A DNA stretch of 64,000 bases from Candidatus Aalborgiella aggregata. Lineage in GTDB: Bacteria; Pseudomonadota; Gammaproteobacteria; Burkholderiales; Burkholderiaceae_C. Positions 8,794 to 17,552 of the stretch are shown here, one piece after another. The first letter of the stretch is position 1, and each line of letters opens with the position of its first letter. The position numbers and the translations under genes were made by a program. The notes beneath the pieces are model-generated. The model saw only the letters and a program-made list of their open reading frames with translations, searched no databases and was not told the DNA's origin. The stretch is from the NCBI GenBank assembly GCA_016705065.1, contig JADIYY010000001.1:682001-746000 (forward strand), written 5' to 3'.

Positions 8794-10749
8794 ATGGTAA
8801 CGATAAATCCCAAAACTTCTACGCATTCTCAAGAGCTTTTAGCCCAAGTGTCGGGGCTGCCTGCATTGCCGGGTGTTTATCGGTATTTTGATGCCAACGG
8901 CGAATTGCTTTATGTGGGCAAAGCCATTCATCTGAAAAGACGCGTGTCCAGTTATTTTCAGAAAGACCATGGTGGCACGCGCACGGGGCACATGGTCAGC
9001 AAAATTGTGCGTTTGGAAACCACGGTGGTGCGCTCAGAGGCCGAAGCTTTGCTGCTGGAAAACAACCTCATCAAAACGCTGAACCCCAAGTACAACATTT
9101 TGTTCAGAGATGACAAGAGCTACCCGTACTTGAAAATCACCAACCAAACTTATCCGCGCATGGTGTATTACCGTGGTGCAGTCGATAAAAAACACAGCTA
9201 TTTTGGCCCTTATCCGAATGCGTGGGCGGTGAAAGAAAGCATGCAGTTGCTGCAGAAAGTTTTTTTGCTGCGAACCTGCGAGGATTCGGTTTTTGCGAAC
9301 CGGGCGCGCCCCTGTTTGTTGCATCAAATCAAACGCTGCTCAGGGCCTTGTGTGCCATCCATCAGCGGCGTCACGGTTGAATCCTATCAACAAGATGTGC
9401 AACACGCAGAACAGTTTTTGCAAGGGGAAACACAAACTTTGCTGAAAACATTAGAAACACAAATGATGGCGTGCTCCGATCGGCTTGAGTTTGAACAAGC
9501 TGCTGAGCTGCGCAACCGCATGACCTCGTTATCGACCATCATGCACCAGCAATCGGTGGATACAACAGGCTCGGACAAAGACGTGGATATTTTGGCGGTG
9601 ACCGTGCAGGGCGGTAAAGCTTGTGTGAATTTAGCGATGGTGCGTGGTGGGCGACATTTGGGTGACAGGGCTTATTTCCCAGTACACGTACAAGATGCGA
9701 TAGGCAATGTGACGGGGTCAAACGACATTGAAGAAGCTGAGGTGGCTGCCAATTCGATTGAAGTGGTGGTTTTGGAGGCTTTTATTGCCCAACACTATTT
9801 GCAAGTACCAGCACCCACGTCATTGATTACCAGTGTGCAAATCGATAAAAAGTTGATTGACGCATTGATTGAGCAATCAGGTCGGCAGATCACGGTTATT
9901 CACAAGCCACGCGAACAAAGACGCATTTGGTTAGAGATGGCGCAAAACAATGCCAACATTCAACTGGTGCGTTTGTTGAGCGAAGAAGGCTCGCAAATGG
10001 CGCGCACGCGTGCCTTGGTGGACGCGCTGGAGTTGAATACTGACGACATTGATCAATTGCGCATTGAATGTTTTGACATCTCTCATACCTCGGGTGAGGC
10101 CACACAAGCCTCGTGCGTGGTATTTCAAAATCACAAAATGCAAAGTGCCGAATACCGTCGCTACAACATCGACGGCATCACGGGTGGTGATGATTACGCC
10201 GCTATGCGACAGGTCCTCATGCGACGCTATGGGAAAGTGGCTGAAGCCGATCAAGCAACAAAAAAAGAATCTGATGAAACAGGTGTTGAATTCAAAAGTC
10301 GCATGCCAGATATCGTTCTCATTGATGGCGGTAAAGGGCAAATCAGCACGGCACGGGCGGTTTTTGAAGAACTGAGTTTGAATATCGGATTATTGGTGGG
10401 TGTCGAAAAAGGCGAGGGTAGAAAAGTTGGTTTGGAAGAGTTGGTGTTTGCCGACGGTCGCGACAAAATTTATTTGGGCCAATATGCCGCAGCCCAAATG
10501 CTGGTTGCACAAATACGCGATGAAGCCCATCGGTTTGCGATAACGGGTATGCGCGCCAAAAGAGCTAAAGTGCGTGTGGGCGGTAGTCAATTAGAAGACA
10601 TTGCTGGAATAGGCCCCAAGCGGCGGGCTAAATTGATGCAACGTTTCGGTGGCATACGGGGAATCGCGGCGGCATCGGTTGAAGAAATTGCTACGGTTGA
10701 AGGTGTGTCGAAAGAGCTGGCCGAGACCATATACAGAGCATTACACTAA
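8794..10749 (+). CDS. uvrC: Excinuclease ABC subunit C
   Basis: UvrC of 651 residues makes the two incisions flanking a lesion in nucleotide excision repair. Domains in order: GIY-YIG nuclease (GVYRYFDANGELLYVGKA, about 26-45), the Cys-containing region, the UvrB-binding UVR domain (about 205-240), the RNase H-like C-terminal nuclease (ECFDISHTSGE) and tandem helix-hairpin-helix at the end (DIAGIGPKRRAKL). Length is typical. The ATG at 8794 lacks a clear ribosome binding site. Confidence 0.95.
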   Translation: MVTINPKTSTHSQELLAQVSGLPALPGVYRYFDANGELLYVGKAIHLKRRVSSYFQKDHGGTRTGHMVSKIVRLETTVVRSEAEALLLENNLIKTLNPKYNILFRDDKSYPYLKITNQTYPRMVYYRGAVDKKHSYFGPYPNAWAVKESMQLLQKVFLLRTCEDSVFANRARPCLLHQIKRCSGPCVPSISGVTVESYQQDVQHAEQFLQGETQTLLKTLETQMMACSDRLEFEQAAELRNRMTSLSTIMHQQSVDTTGSDKDVDILAVTVQGGKACVNLAMVRGGRHLGDRAYFPVHVQDAIGNVTGSNDIEEAEVAANSIEVVVLEAFIAQHYLQVPAPTSLITSVQIDKKLIDALIEQSGRQITVIHKPREQRRIWLEMAQNNANIQLVRLLSEEGSQMARTRALVDALELNTDDIDQLRIECFDISHTSGEATQASCVVFQNHKMQSAEYRRYNIDGITGGDDYAAMRQVLMRRYGKVAEADQATKKESDETGVEFKSRMPDIVLIDGGKGQISTARAVFEELSLNIGLLVGVEKGEGRKVGLEELVFADGRDKIYLGQYAAAQMLVAQIRDEAHRFAITGMRAKRAKVRVGGSQLEDIAGIGPKRRAKLMQRFGGIRGIAAASVEEIATVEGVSKELAETIYRALH

Positions 10750-10827
10750 GGGTTATCGGGTATATTCAATCACATAGCTGGTTTGAGTTGGCTTGACTAA
10801 AAAAATCATAAACTTTGAAAGCGATAC

Positions 10828-11796
10828 ATGCGTTCTTGTGTCATTGGTGGTGCGGGTTTCATTGGAAAGCATTTAACAGAAGCTTTGATTGAGTCAGGGC
10901 GCGATGTTCTGGTGCTGGGCAGGAAAACAGATCCATCTGCTGAATTTGCCCAATTGTTGCAAACACAAACCTCGCATCTGACGTACCAATCTTTGGATGT
11001 CAGTGACATGTCTTCCCTGCGGCCATTGTTGGCGAGCTGTGACGAAGTGATTGATTTGGCCTATTCCACCGTGCCACAAACCAGTTTCAGTGATCCCATG
11101 TTTGATTTGCAATCCAATTTGCCACGTGTGGTGGCGCTGATGGAGGAGCTCAAGCACCATACTAAATTACGCCGTTTCATGGTGGTTTCTTCAGGTGGTA
11201 CTGTATATGGTCATGCCACCCAATTACCCATATCAGAATATGCGCAAACCGAGCCTGTATCTCCTTATGGCATCACAAAACTAACAATCGAGCGCTATGC
11301 ATTGATGTACCACAGGCTGCATGATTTACCTGTTGTCTTGGTGCGCCCCGCCAATGCGTATGGCCTAGGGCAACAAGCGTTTAAGGGTCAAGGTTTCATC
11401 GCAACTGCAATTGGAAGTATTTTGCAGGGAAAAACAATCACGGTTTATGGCGAACAAGGAACGGTACGCGACTATGTACATGTTCGTGATGTTGCTTCTG
11501 CGATGCTGGCAGCCATCGAACATGGCACCAACGGACATGTGTACAACATTGGCAGTGGTGTTGGGCGCAGCAATTTGGAAGTTCTGGACTTGATTCGTCC
11601 AATTGCACAAGCGGATGGTTTCTCGCTCAATGTTCACCATGAAGAAGAACGCAAGTTTGATGTTGCTGCCAATGTTCTGAATTTTGGCCGACTGCTCAAT
11701 TGTTCAGGTTGGTTACCTCGAATTGGCATGGAAGATGGTTTAACTGAAATGTGGCGAGGGATGAGCTCCCAAAGTTTGGCTGCGATTAAAAACTAA
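10828..11796 (+). CDS. NAD-dependent epimerase/dehydratase (UDP-glucose 4-epimerase-like)
   Basis: A 322-residue extended short-chain dehydrogenase. The NAD-binding GGAGFIGKHL lies at the N terminus. The active site shows SSGGTVYG (catalytic Ser/Thr region) and YGITK (Tyr-x-x-x-Lys), with the RPANAYG substrate loop. It probably acts on a nucleotide sugar, such as a UDP-hexose. It starts 78 bp after uvrC, and pgsA follows 12 bp after its stop, so it is probably in an operon with pgsA. Exact substrate unknown. Confidence 0.8.
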   Translation: MRSCVIGGAGFIGKHLTEALIESGRDVLVLGRKTDPSAEFAQLLQTQTSHLTYQSLDVSDMSSLRPLLASCDEVIDLAYSTVPQTSFSDPMFDLQSNLPRVVALMEELKHHTKLRRFMVVSSGGTVYGHATQLPISEYAQTEPVSPYGITKLTIERYALMYHRLHDLPVVLVRPANAYGLGQQAFKGQGFIATAIGSILQGKTITVYGEQGTVRDYVHVRDVASAMLAAIEHGTNGHVYNIGSGVGRSNLEVLDLIRPIAQADGFSLNVHHEEERKFDVAANVLNFGRLLNCSGWLPRIGMEDGLTEMWRGMSSQSLAAIKN

Positions 11797-11808
11797 CGAT
11801 AATCAATT

Positions 11809-12375
11809 ATGTTTTTCACCATTCCCACCATCATGACTTGGACTCGCATCGTTGCGATTCCTCTCATCATTGGTGTGTACGCTTTGCCTTGGGACATGGC
11901 CAGTAAAAACTTGGTCGCTACAGTGATGTTTGCTGTTTTTGCTTGGACGGATTGGTTGGATGGTTATCTCGCTCGTAAACTGAACCAAACATCGGCATTT
12001 GGTGCGTTTTTAGACCCTGTTGCTGACAAAATTTTGGTATGTGCTTGCTTGTTGGTATTGGTGCATTTACATCGTGTTGATGTATTTGTTGCCTTGATTA
12101 TTGTCGGACGAGAAATAGCGATATCTGCGCTGCGTGAGTGGATGGCGCAAATCGGCGCTGGTAAAAGTGTTGCCGTTCACATGGTTGGTAAAGTCAAGAC
12201 CGCTGTGCAAATGTTGGCAATTCCATTCTTGCTATACGACGGTCGCCTCTTTGGAATGATAGACACTGGGATTTGGGGCACCTGGCTAATTTGGGTGGCT
12301 GCAATTTTGACGATATGGTCAATGATTTATTATTTACAAAAAGCCATCCCAGAAATCAGAGCCAGAGTAAAGTAA
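11809..12375 (+). CDS. pgsA: CDP-diacylglycerol--glycerol-3-phosphate 3-phosphatidyltransferase
   Basis: PgsA of 188 residues, an integral membrane enzyme of phosphatidylglycerol synthesis. The CDP-alcohol phosphotransferase signature D-G-x2-A-R-x8-G-x3-D-x3-D is visible as DWLDGYLARKLNQTSAFGAF followed by LDPVADK. Four to five membrane helices are apparent. In many proteobacteria pgsA follows uvrC; here an epimerase is inserted between them. Confidence 0.93.
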   Translation: MFFTIPTIMTWTRIVAIPLIIGVYALPWDMASKNLVATVMFAVFAWTDWLDGYLARKLNQTSAFGAFLDPVADKILVCACLLVLVHLHRVDVFVALIIVGREIAISALREWMAQIGAGKSVAVHMVGKVKTAVQMLAIPFLLYDGRLFGMIDTGIWGTWLIWVAAILTIWSMIYYLQKAIPEIRARVK

Positions 12376-12376
12376 G

Positions 12377-12421
12377 TTTAATTGCGTCTTTGCGTCTGTA
12401 TTTAACAATATCGCAATTAAA
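12377..12421. terminator. Possible bidirectional terminator, long-loop inverted repeat
   Basis: TTTAATTGCG (12377-12386) is perfectly complementary to CGCAATTAAA (12412-12421), with a 25-nt loop. It lies between the convergent pgsA and sensor kinase genes and overlaps the kinase stop codon. The long loop makes terminator function uncertain. Confidence 0.4.
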
Positions 12422-13604
12422 GGCCGGACGCAGATTTCAGCCGGATTTCAACTAAGAAACCACTGTAGGGCTTAAGAATTCCTGATGATTGACTCAATCT
12501 GGATTCGGTTCTGCTGTCAATGTTAGAAAATTTTAACTCCCCACCCATGCTTTGAACTGTTTTCGCAACAATTGCTAAACCAAGACCAGATCCCGTAACA
12601 TCACTTCGTGCATTGTTAGCTCTGAAAAATGGGGTTGTTAATTCATGCAGAACATGTGGAGGAACGCCTTCACCATGGTCGCGAACACCCAGTACGATCC
12701 AATCTTGTTCTTTTCTTGCCGTGATATTGATATGTGCCATTTCAACACCCGATTCGAATATCAAGGTGGGAGACCAATCAGTCTCTGTTTTTTTGGGTTG
12801 ATGGGTTTGTTGTGTCATCATGTCGGAGTATTCGGACATTTCGACTTCAGCTTTCCCATATCGGCGTGCGTTTTCAATGAGGTTGGCTAACACACGCTGT
12901 AACTCTATGGGGTCCGCAAGAACTTGTATGTCTTCAGGAACTTGCTGATCAATGTACAAATCATCCAATTCGTTTGAGTTGCTCAAAGCTGCCGCACTGG
13001 CTTTTGCGACTATATCGGACAGATTGATGGTATCGAAATTAACAAAGTTGGGTCTGGCGTAATCTAGAAACTTTCCAATAATGCTATTGATTTGCTCAAT
13101 GTCGCTGGCCATGTCTTTACGTGCATCAACGTCATTGACGCTGAGTTCTGATTCCAATCGTAGCCTAGCTAATGGCGTACGTATATCGTGCGATATGCCT
13201 GCCAGCATAACCGTTCGATTCGTTTCAATTTTTGATAATTGATCTGACATTTGGTTGAAACCACGGTACACGTTTTGTATCTCGGCTATAGGTACCGACT
13301 CATCTAAGCGAAAAGTTGTAAAGTCTCCTATGCGAACACGATTCGCTGCTTTGGACAACAACTCTAAAGGTTTGTTGATTAAATTGGCAATAACAGCCGC
13401 ACCTAAAAGTGATGGGACAATGGCTACAGCAATCCAATACACCCAGTCGCTATTTTGAAAGATACTGGAATTTGTATTTTGATTGATATTGCTATAAATT
13501 ACCATCCAAGTAAATGACGATAACAATTGCAATATCACTAGGAATAGAAATGTACGCCAATACAGGTTAATCTGCAATAAATTGCGTAACTGCATAGCCT
13601 TCAA
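12417..13604 (-). CDS. envZ: Sensor histidine kinase, EnvZ-like
   Basis: A membrane histidine kinase of about 395 residues. Two membrane segments (about 15-35 and 55-75) enclose only a short periplasmic loop. A HAMP domain follows (LINKPLELLSKAANRVRIGDF), then the HisKA H-box ISHDIRTPLARLRLE and a HATPase_c domain with NLIENARRYG (N), DHGEGVP (G1) and GSGLGLAIV (G2). The response regulator gene lies just upstream on the same strand. The closest well-known pair is EnvZ/OmpR. The start is either TTG 13604 or ATG 13595. The small periplasmic loop suggests sensing in the membrane or cytoplasm. Confidence 0.85.
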   Translation of the reverse strand: MKAMQLRNLLQINLYWRTFLFLVILQLLSSFTWMVIYSNINQNTNSSIFQNSDWVYWIAVAIVPSLLGAAVIANLINKPLELLSKAANRVRIGDFTTFRLDESVPIAEIQNVYRGFNQMSDQLSKIETNRTVMLAGISHDIRTPLARLRLESELSVNDVDARKDMASDIEQINSIIGKFLDYARPNFVNFDTINLSDIVAKASAAALSNSNELDDLYIDQQVPEDIQVLADPIELQRVLANLIENARRYGKAEVEMSEYSDMMTQQTHQPKKTETDWSPTLIFESGVEMAHINITARKEQDWIVLGVRDHGEGVPPHVLHELTTPFFRANNARSDVTGSGLGLAIVAKTVQSMGGELKFSNIDSRTESRLSQSSGILKPYSGFLVEIRLKSASGL

Positions 13605-13682
13605 TATTCTTGTTTATTGATTTTTGTACTTATCTACAAATCATTTTATAAAGGTATCTGTTTACAAATACGATTTTTCTAG

Positions 13683-14423
13683 TTAGTTTGTAGAGTCAGA
13701 ATCAGGGACGAACACATAGCCCACGCCCCACACCGTTTGGAGATGTCTAGGTTTAGCCGGATCAATCTCAATGAGTTTGCGCAAACGAGAAATTTGAACA
13801 TCCAAACTGCGGTCAAAGGGTTCAAATTCTCGTCCCTTTGATAACTGCGCAATTTTTTCACGTGTCAGTGGAATGCGAGGATGACTAACCAAGGTCTTTA
13901 ACATGGCAAACTCCCCTGTGGTTAAAGGAGTATCTTGGCCATTTTTTGTTAGACGGCGAGAAGCCATATCAAAAACAAAACCACCAAATTTGGCCACGCT
14001 TTGGGTCACAGAAAGCGGCGAAGCGGCAATATTGGGCAAAACACGCCTCCTTAAAACCGCTTGAACGCGCGCTAATAATTCACGCGGATTAAATGGTTTC
14101 GTTAAATAGTCATCTGCGCCAACTTCCAAGCCTACAATCCGATCTACATCTTCGCCTTTTGCGGTCAACATGATGATAGGCGTGTTGTTGCTTGAGTTGC
14201 GAAGCCGGCGGCAGATGGATAAACCATCTTCTCCGGGCATCATTAAATCTAGCACAATCAGGTCAATTGCTTCATTCTGCAACACCTGGTCCATGGCAAC
14301 GCTGCCTTCGGCTGTAGATACCTCAAATCCTTCTTGTGTTAGATAGCGACGAAGAAGATCGCGAATCCGAGTATCATCATCGACCACCAATAATTTTGTG
14401 ACGCGCGTTGTGGATGTGTTCAT
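13683..14423 (-). CDS. ompR: Response regulator, OmpR family
   Basis: A receiver domain (LLVVDDDTRIRDLL, phospho-acceptor Asp in LIVLDLMMPGEDG, conserved Lys in YLTKPFNPREL) is joined to an OmpR-type winged-helix DNA-binding domain ending YVFVPDSD. I chose ATG 14423 over TTG 14441 because GGGA lies about 8 bp upstream. The kinase gene follows after 78 bp. Its likely targets are envelope genes, as for OmpR; this is inferred from family only. Confidence 0.88.
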   Translation of the reverse strand: MNTSTTRVTKLLVVDDDTRIRDLLRRYLTQEGFEVSTAEGSVAMDQVLQNEAIDLIVLDLMMPGEDGLSICRRLRNSSNNTPIIMLTAKGEDVDRIVGLEVGADDYLTKPFNPRELLARVQAVLRRRVLPNIAASPLSVTQSVAKFGGFVFDMASRRLTKNGQDTPLTTGEFAMLKTLVSHPRIPLTREKIAQLSKGREFEPFDRSLDVQISRLRKLIEIDPAKPRHLQTVWGVGYVFVPDSDSTN

Positions 14424-14534
14424 TGTTTGTTTCCCAGCCAAAATCTGACTTCAATATTCAGTAAGTATATTTGAAAGTACTTGAGATTGTTACATTTGGC
14501 TCAATAATGATATATATAGCTCTATTTAGGTGAA

Positions 14535-15266
14535 ATGATGGAAAACCGATCTAAATCAAAAATACTCGCAATATATGCGTTTTCAATGTTTTCAATTCAT
14601 TCGATTACTGTAAACGCGCAAACCATTCCAGCAGTACCGGCGTTGAGCAATGTAGTCCAACTTTCTGCACAAGGATCAATTGAGGTACAGCAAGACACAT
14701 TAACCATTAGCTTGAGTACGACACGAGAAAGTCCAGATTCATCGTCTCTGCAAATTCAATTGAAGGCTGCACTTGAATCTGCTTTGGCTGAGGCTAAAAA
14801 AGCTGTAAATGGCAATGGAATGGCGGTTCGTACTGGACAGTTCAATGTTTCACCACGATACGATAAGAATGGCAAAATTAATGGGTGGCAAGGTAATGTT
14901 GAACTTATTTTAGAAGGTAGCGATTTTGAACGTATCGCCTCTACCGCAGGGAGAATTCAAACGCTTACTGTCTCAAATATCAGCTTTGGATTGAGTCGAG
15001 ATCAACGTGTATTGGCAGAGTCAAAAGCTCAGGCCGTCGCCATCAGTCGGTTTAAATCGAAAGCATCTGAAATTTCGAAGAGTTTTGGCTTTTCTACGTA
15101 TACATTGCGTGAAGTTGCTATTAACACAGTTGACCAAGGTTATACGCCGCGTCCAAGGGTAATGTCAATGGAAATGAAAATGGTCAGCGGTGACTCAACG
15201 GTACCGGTTGAGGCAGGTAAAAATACCATTGTTGTCAATGTAAGCGGGGCGGTACAGTTAAATTAA
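14535..15266 (+). CDS. SIMPL domain (DUF541) periplasmic protein
   Basis: A 243-residue exported protein with a signal peptide (about 1-34, ending VNAQ) and a SIMPL/DUF541 domain. Diagnostic parts are VQLSAQGSIEVQQDTLTISLST, GMAVRTGQFNVSPRYDKNGKI and GWQGNVELILEG. The family forms oligomeric envelope assemblies of unclear function and is often linked to stress tolerance. It is divergent from ompR. Confidence 0.85.
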   Translation: MMENRSKSKILAIYAFSMFSIHSITVNAQTIPAVPALSNVVQLSAQGSIEVQQDTLTISLSTTRESPDSSSLQIQLKAALESALAEAKKAVNGNGMAVRTGQFNVSPRYDKNGKINGWQGNVELILEGSDFERIASTAGRIQTLTVSNISFGLSRDQRVLAESKAQAVAISRFKSKASEISKSFGFSTYTLREVAINTVDQGYTPRPRVMSMEMKMVSGDSTVPVEAGKNTIVVNVSGAVQLN

Positions 15267-15271
15267 TTGTT

Positions 15272-16987
15272 TTAAGGTACACGTTTATAAAGCAATACAT
15301 CTTCGTTGTCATCTGACGGGCGACGTACTTTTGTCACGTATTTCCATGAAGATCGCGTATCTAAATCTCCAATAGCTTGTTCTGCATCAGCGTCAACGAT
15401 TAGCCAAGGACAGTTCGTTTGTGCCTGTTTTCTATTCACAATTTTTGCTGATTTAACTTTCAATTGACCATGATGTTTAAAAGCAGTAATTTGGGCCACA
15501 CTTAATCCCAAGGTATCGACACAATTTGCTTTACCAGTGATCTCTGTTACCCGATCGACCAGTGGTGAATAGCTTCTGGCAAAATTCAAAACAGGTAACC
15601 AGAGCGTCATTAACAATAGCCAACAAAGGGTAGCGCCACCAGCAGGTAAGACCATGCTTTTCCACATGGCAGATCGGTGTTTGCCAATGCGCCAGCTTAC
15701 CAACCAGCCCCAAGCCAGCGTTCCCATCATGGCAAATAGAAATGGCAGCCAAGAGAGGCTGACCACAAAGCCTGGAACCAGTTTAGTCACCATGGCGGGA
15801 GTTGAACCCCATTGCATGGCAATCCACGTCACCCATAAAAATCCTGCAAGTCCGGTGAAAAAGAATAGGGTAAACCAATCAATTAAAGCGGACAATCGGC
15901 GGCCTAAAGTGGGCAAAGCAAATGCTGCCAAGGTGGCAAACGCTGGTAGTGCCAGTAATAGCGCGCGATCTGATGTACGGGTCAACAACATGGTCAATAT
16001 GGAAGCACTACCAAACCATATTGGCAAGGCGACATGGATGCGTGTAATCTGGTTACGCCAGCGCCATATAGACCAAATGACCAATGGGAAGGTGGGCCAA
16101 GTAAACCAAAGCAACAAACGGGTTGTCGCTTGCAGGAATGTTAAGCTCATCTCCGGGGCAGTCAATGACCAACGCCAAAGATCCAGCAGACTTGAAATGG
16201 CTGTGACAAACAGAATACAAATGAACATCACTGCATAATTCAAATACTGTGATCGTGGAGTCTGTGAAGTGCCTCTACTATTATTGTACCTGTTATCAAA
16301 ATAGGTAATCAACAGACCACCAACACCAAATATCAGGGTCAAACTGGGGGCGCCACTTAGTGATAAACCAAGCATGCCTATAAAAAACAAAGCAAGCGAG
16401 CTGATACTGTGGTAAGACATTGCCGCCAGCGCATAAAAAGTGATTGCTGTAAAGCACAGTTGCGCCATTGCTGGCGTTGTTTCGTGTGAAAACTGTGCCA
16501 ATCCTAAAGTCGCAATCAATGCCAGCAAACCGCCATCAGCTACTGTTCTGGCGTAGTCCTTTGGCTTGGCCTCACCACCAAATGCAAATACGACGGGTAA
16601 GGCGCTAGGGCTGCGCGCCAAATAGTAAATTCCATGCCATGTTGCCAGTAATGTGATGGCGAGCATGGCGATGAAAGGTATTCGCGCTGCAAAATCGGGT
16701 GGGATCCATTCTGATGTCAACCCAATCGAAGCTGCACCCAACCAATAAGACAATAAACCGCTAACGTCTGGTAATTGGTCAAAAATTGCCGGCGACAACC
16801 ATGAGGTTTGTCCACGCGCAATCTCAAGCATAAAACCATACGCGCTAATGTCAGCATTTTTCCAAGGATCTCTACCTATGTAACCAGGCAAGATATACGC
16901 TAAGCATAAAACCAACAAATACCGCCTAGGCAAACGTCGCGTCACGCTTTGGGAAACAATGGCAGGGTTTGGCAGGTTAGGTGTCAT
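15272..16987 (-). CDS. Polytopic membrane protein, GT-C glycosyltransferase-like
   Basis: A 571-residue protein with about eleven to twelve membrane segments and a soluble C-terminal tail (about 500-571). The first extracytoplasmic loop has GRDPWKNADIS, an acidic motif in the position of the catalytic loop of ArnT/PMT-type GT-C glycosyltransferases. That suggests transfer of a sugar from a lipid carrier in the periplasm, but the family assignment is by layout only. It converges on the SIMPL gene with 5 bp between the stops. Confidence 0.6.
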   Translation of the reverse strand: MTPNLPNPAIVSQSVTRRLPRRYLLVLCLAYILPGYIGRDPWKNADISAYGFMLEIARGQTSWLSPAIFDQLPDVSGLLSYWLGAASIGLTSEWIPPDFAARIPFIAMLAITLLATWHGIYYLARSPSALPVVFAFGGEAKPKDYARTVADGGLLALIATLGLAQFSHETTPAMAQLCFTAITFYALAAMSYHSISSLALFFIGMLGLSLSGAPSLTLIFGVGGLLITYFDNRYNNSRGTSQTPRSQYLNYAVMFICILFVTAISSLLDLWRWSLTAPEMSLTFLQATTRLLLWFTWPTFPLVIWSIWRWRNQITRIHVALPIWFGSASILTMLLTRTSDRALLLALPAFATLAAFALPTLGRRLSALIDWFTLFFFTGLAGFLWVTWIAMQWGSTPAMVTKLVPGFVVSLSWLPFLFAMMGTLAWGWLVSWRIGKHRSAMWKSMVLPAGGATLCWLLLMTLWLPVLNFARSYSPLVDRVTEITGKANCVDTLGLSVAQITAFKHHGQLKVKSAKIVNRKQAQTNCPWLIVDADAEQAIGDLDTRSSWKYVTKVRRPSDDNEDVLLYKRVP

Positions 16988-16993
16988 ATGAAT

Positions 16994-17024
16994 AAAAAAA
17001 GGCAGCTCGGTTTCCCGTGCTGCC
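16994..17024 (-). terminator. Terminator after rpmE2
   Basis: On the minus strand, GGCAGC-A-CGG, a GAAA loop and CCG-A-GCTGCC are followed by a run of seven T. It lies 26 bp past the rpmE2 stop codon and directly upstream of the membrane-protein start. Confidence 0.8.
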
Positions 17025-17049
17025 TTGATTGTATTGGTTAGCTGTTCGT

Positions 17050-17313
17050 TTAAGCAGCTGTCGTACTGGTCTTCCCAAAACGGTTGCGGAAGCGTTCCAC
17101 TCGGCCGCCCATGTTGTCAACAGATTTTTGAGTGCCTGTATAGAATGGGTGCGATTCGCTTGAAGTATCCAATTTAAACAATGGCAATTCGCGGCCATCA
17201 TCAAGTTTGATAGTTTCTTTTGTGTTGGCGCAAGAGCGTGTCACAAATTGGAAGTTGTTGGACATGTCCATGAACACAACTTCACGGTAATTTGGGTGAA
17301 TGCCATCTTTCAT
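17050..17313 (-). CDS. rpmE2: 50S ribosomal protein L31 type B
   Basis: An L31 of 87 residues, the length of the type B form. It begins MKDGIHPNYREVVFMD, carries SCANTKET where zinc-binding L31 has CxxC, and ends with the conserved SHPFYTGTQKSVDNMGGRVERF. Type B proteins lack the zinc cysteines and usually replace the zinc form under zinc limitation. Here there is only a single Cys in the motif, so it is zinc-independent. A terminator follows. Confidence 0.95.
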   Translation of the reverse strand: MKDGIHPNYREVVFMDMSNNFQFVTRSCANTKETIKLDDGRELPLFKLDTSSESHPFYTGTQKSVDNMGGRVERFRNRFGKTSTTAA

Positions 17314-17552
17314 ATTTCTTTTCCTTTAAATTAAACAGACAGCCACCCCACACTATGTTGAGCACTTATCTTATCTTGACTTATCTTGCTATTCAGATGA
17401 ATTAACAACGTCGGATTATCGCATAAAAAGAGATAGCATGCATCTCAAAATGATACTCTGACACAACTATACTTCCGTTCAATTAGAGAATCTAAGGGTA
17501 AATCCGATATATAAGTAATAAATTATGGAATACCATTCTCTTTGATAAATAA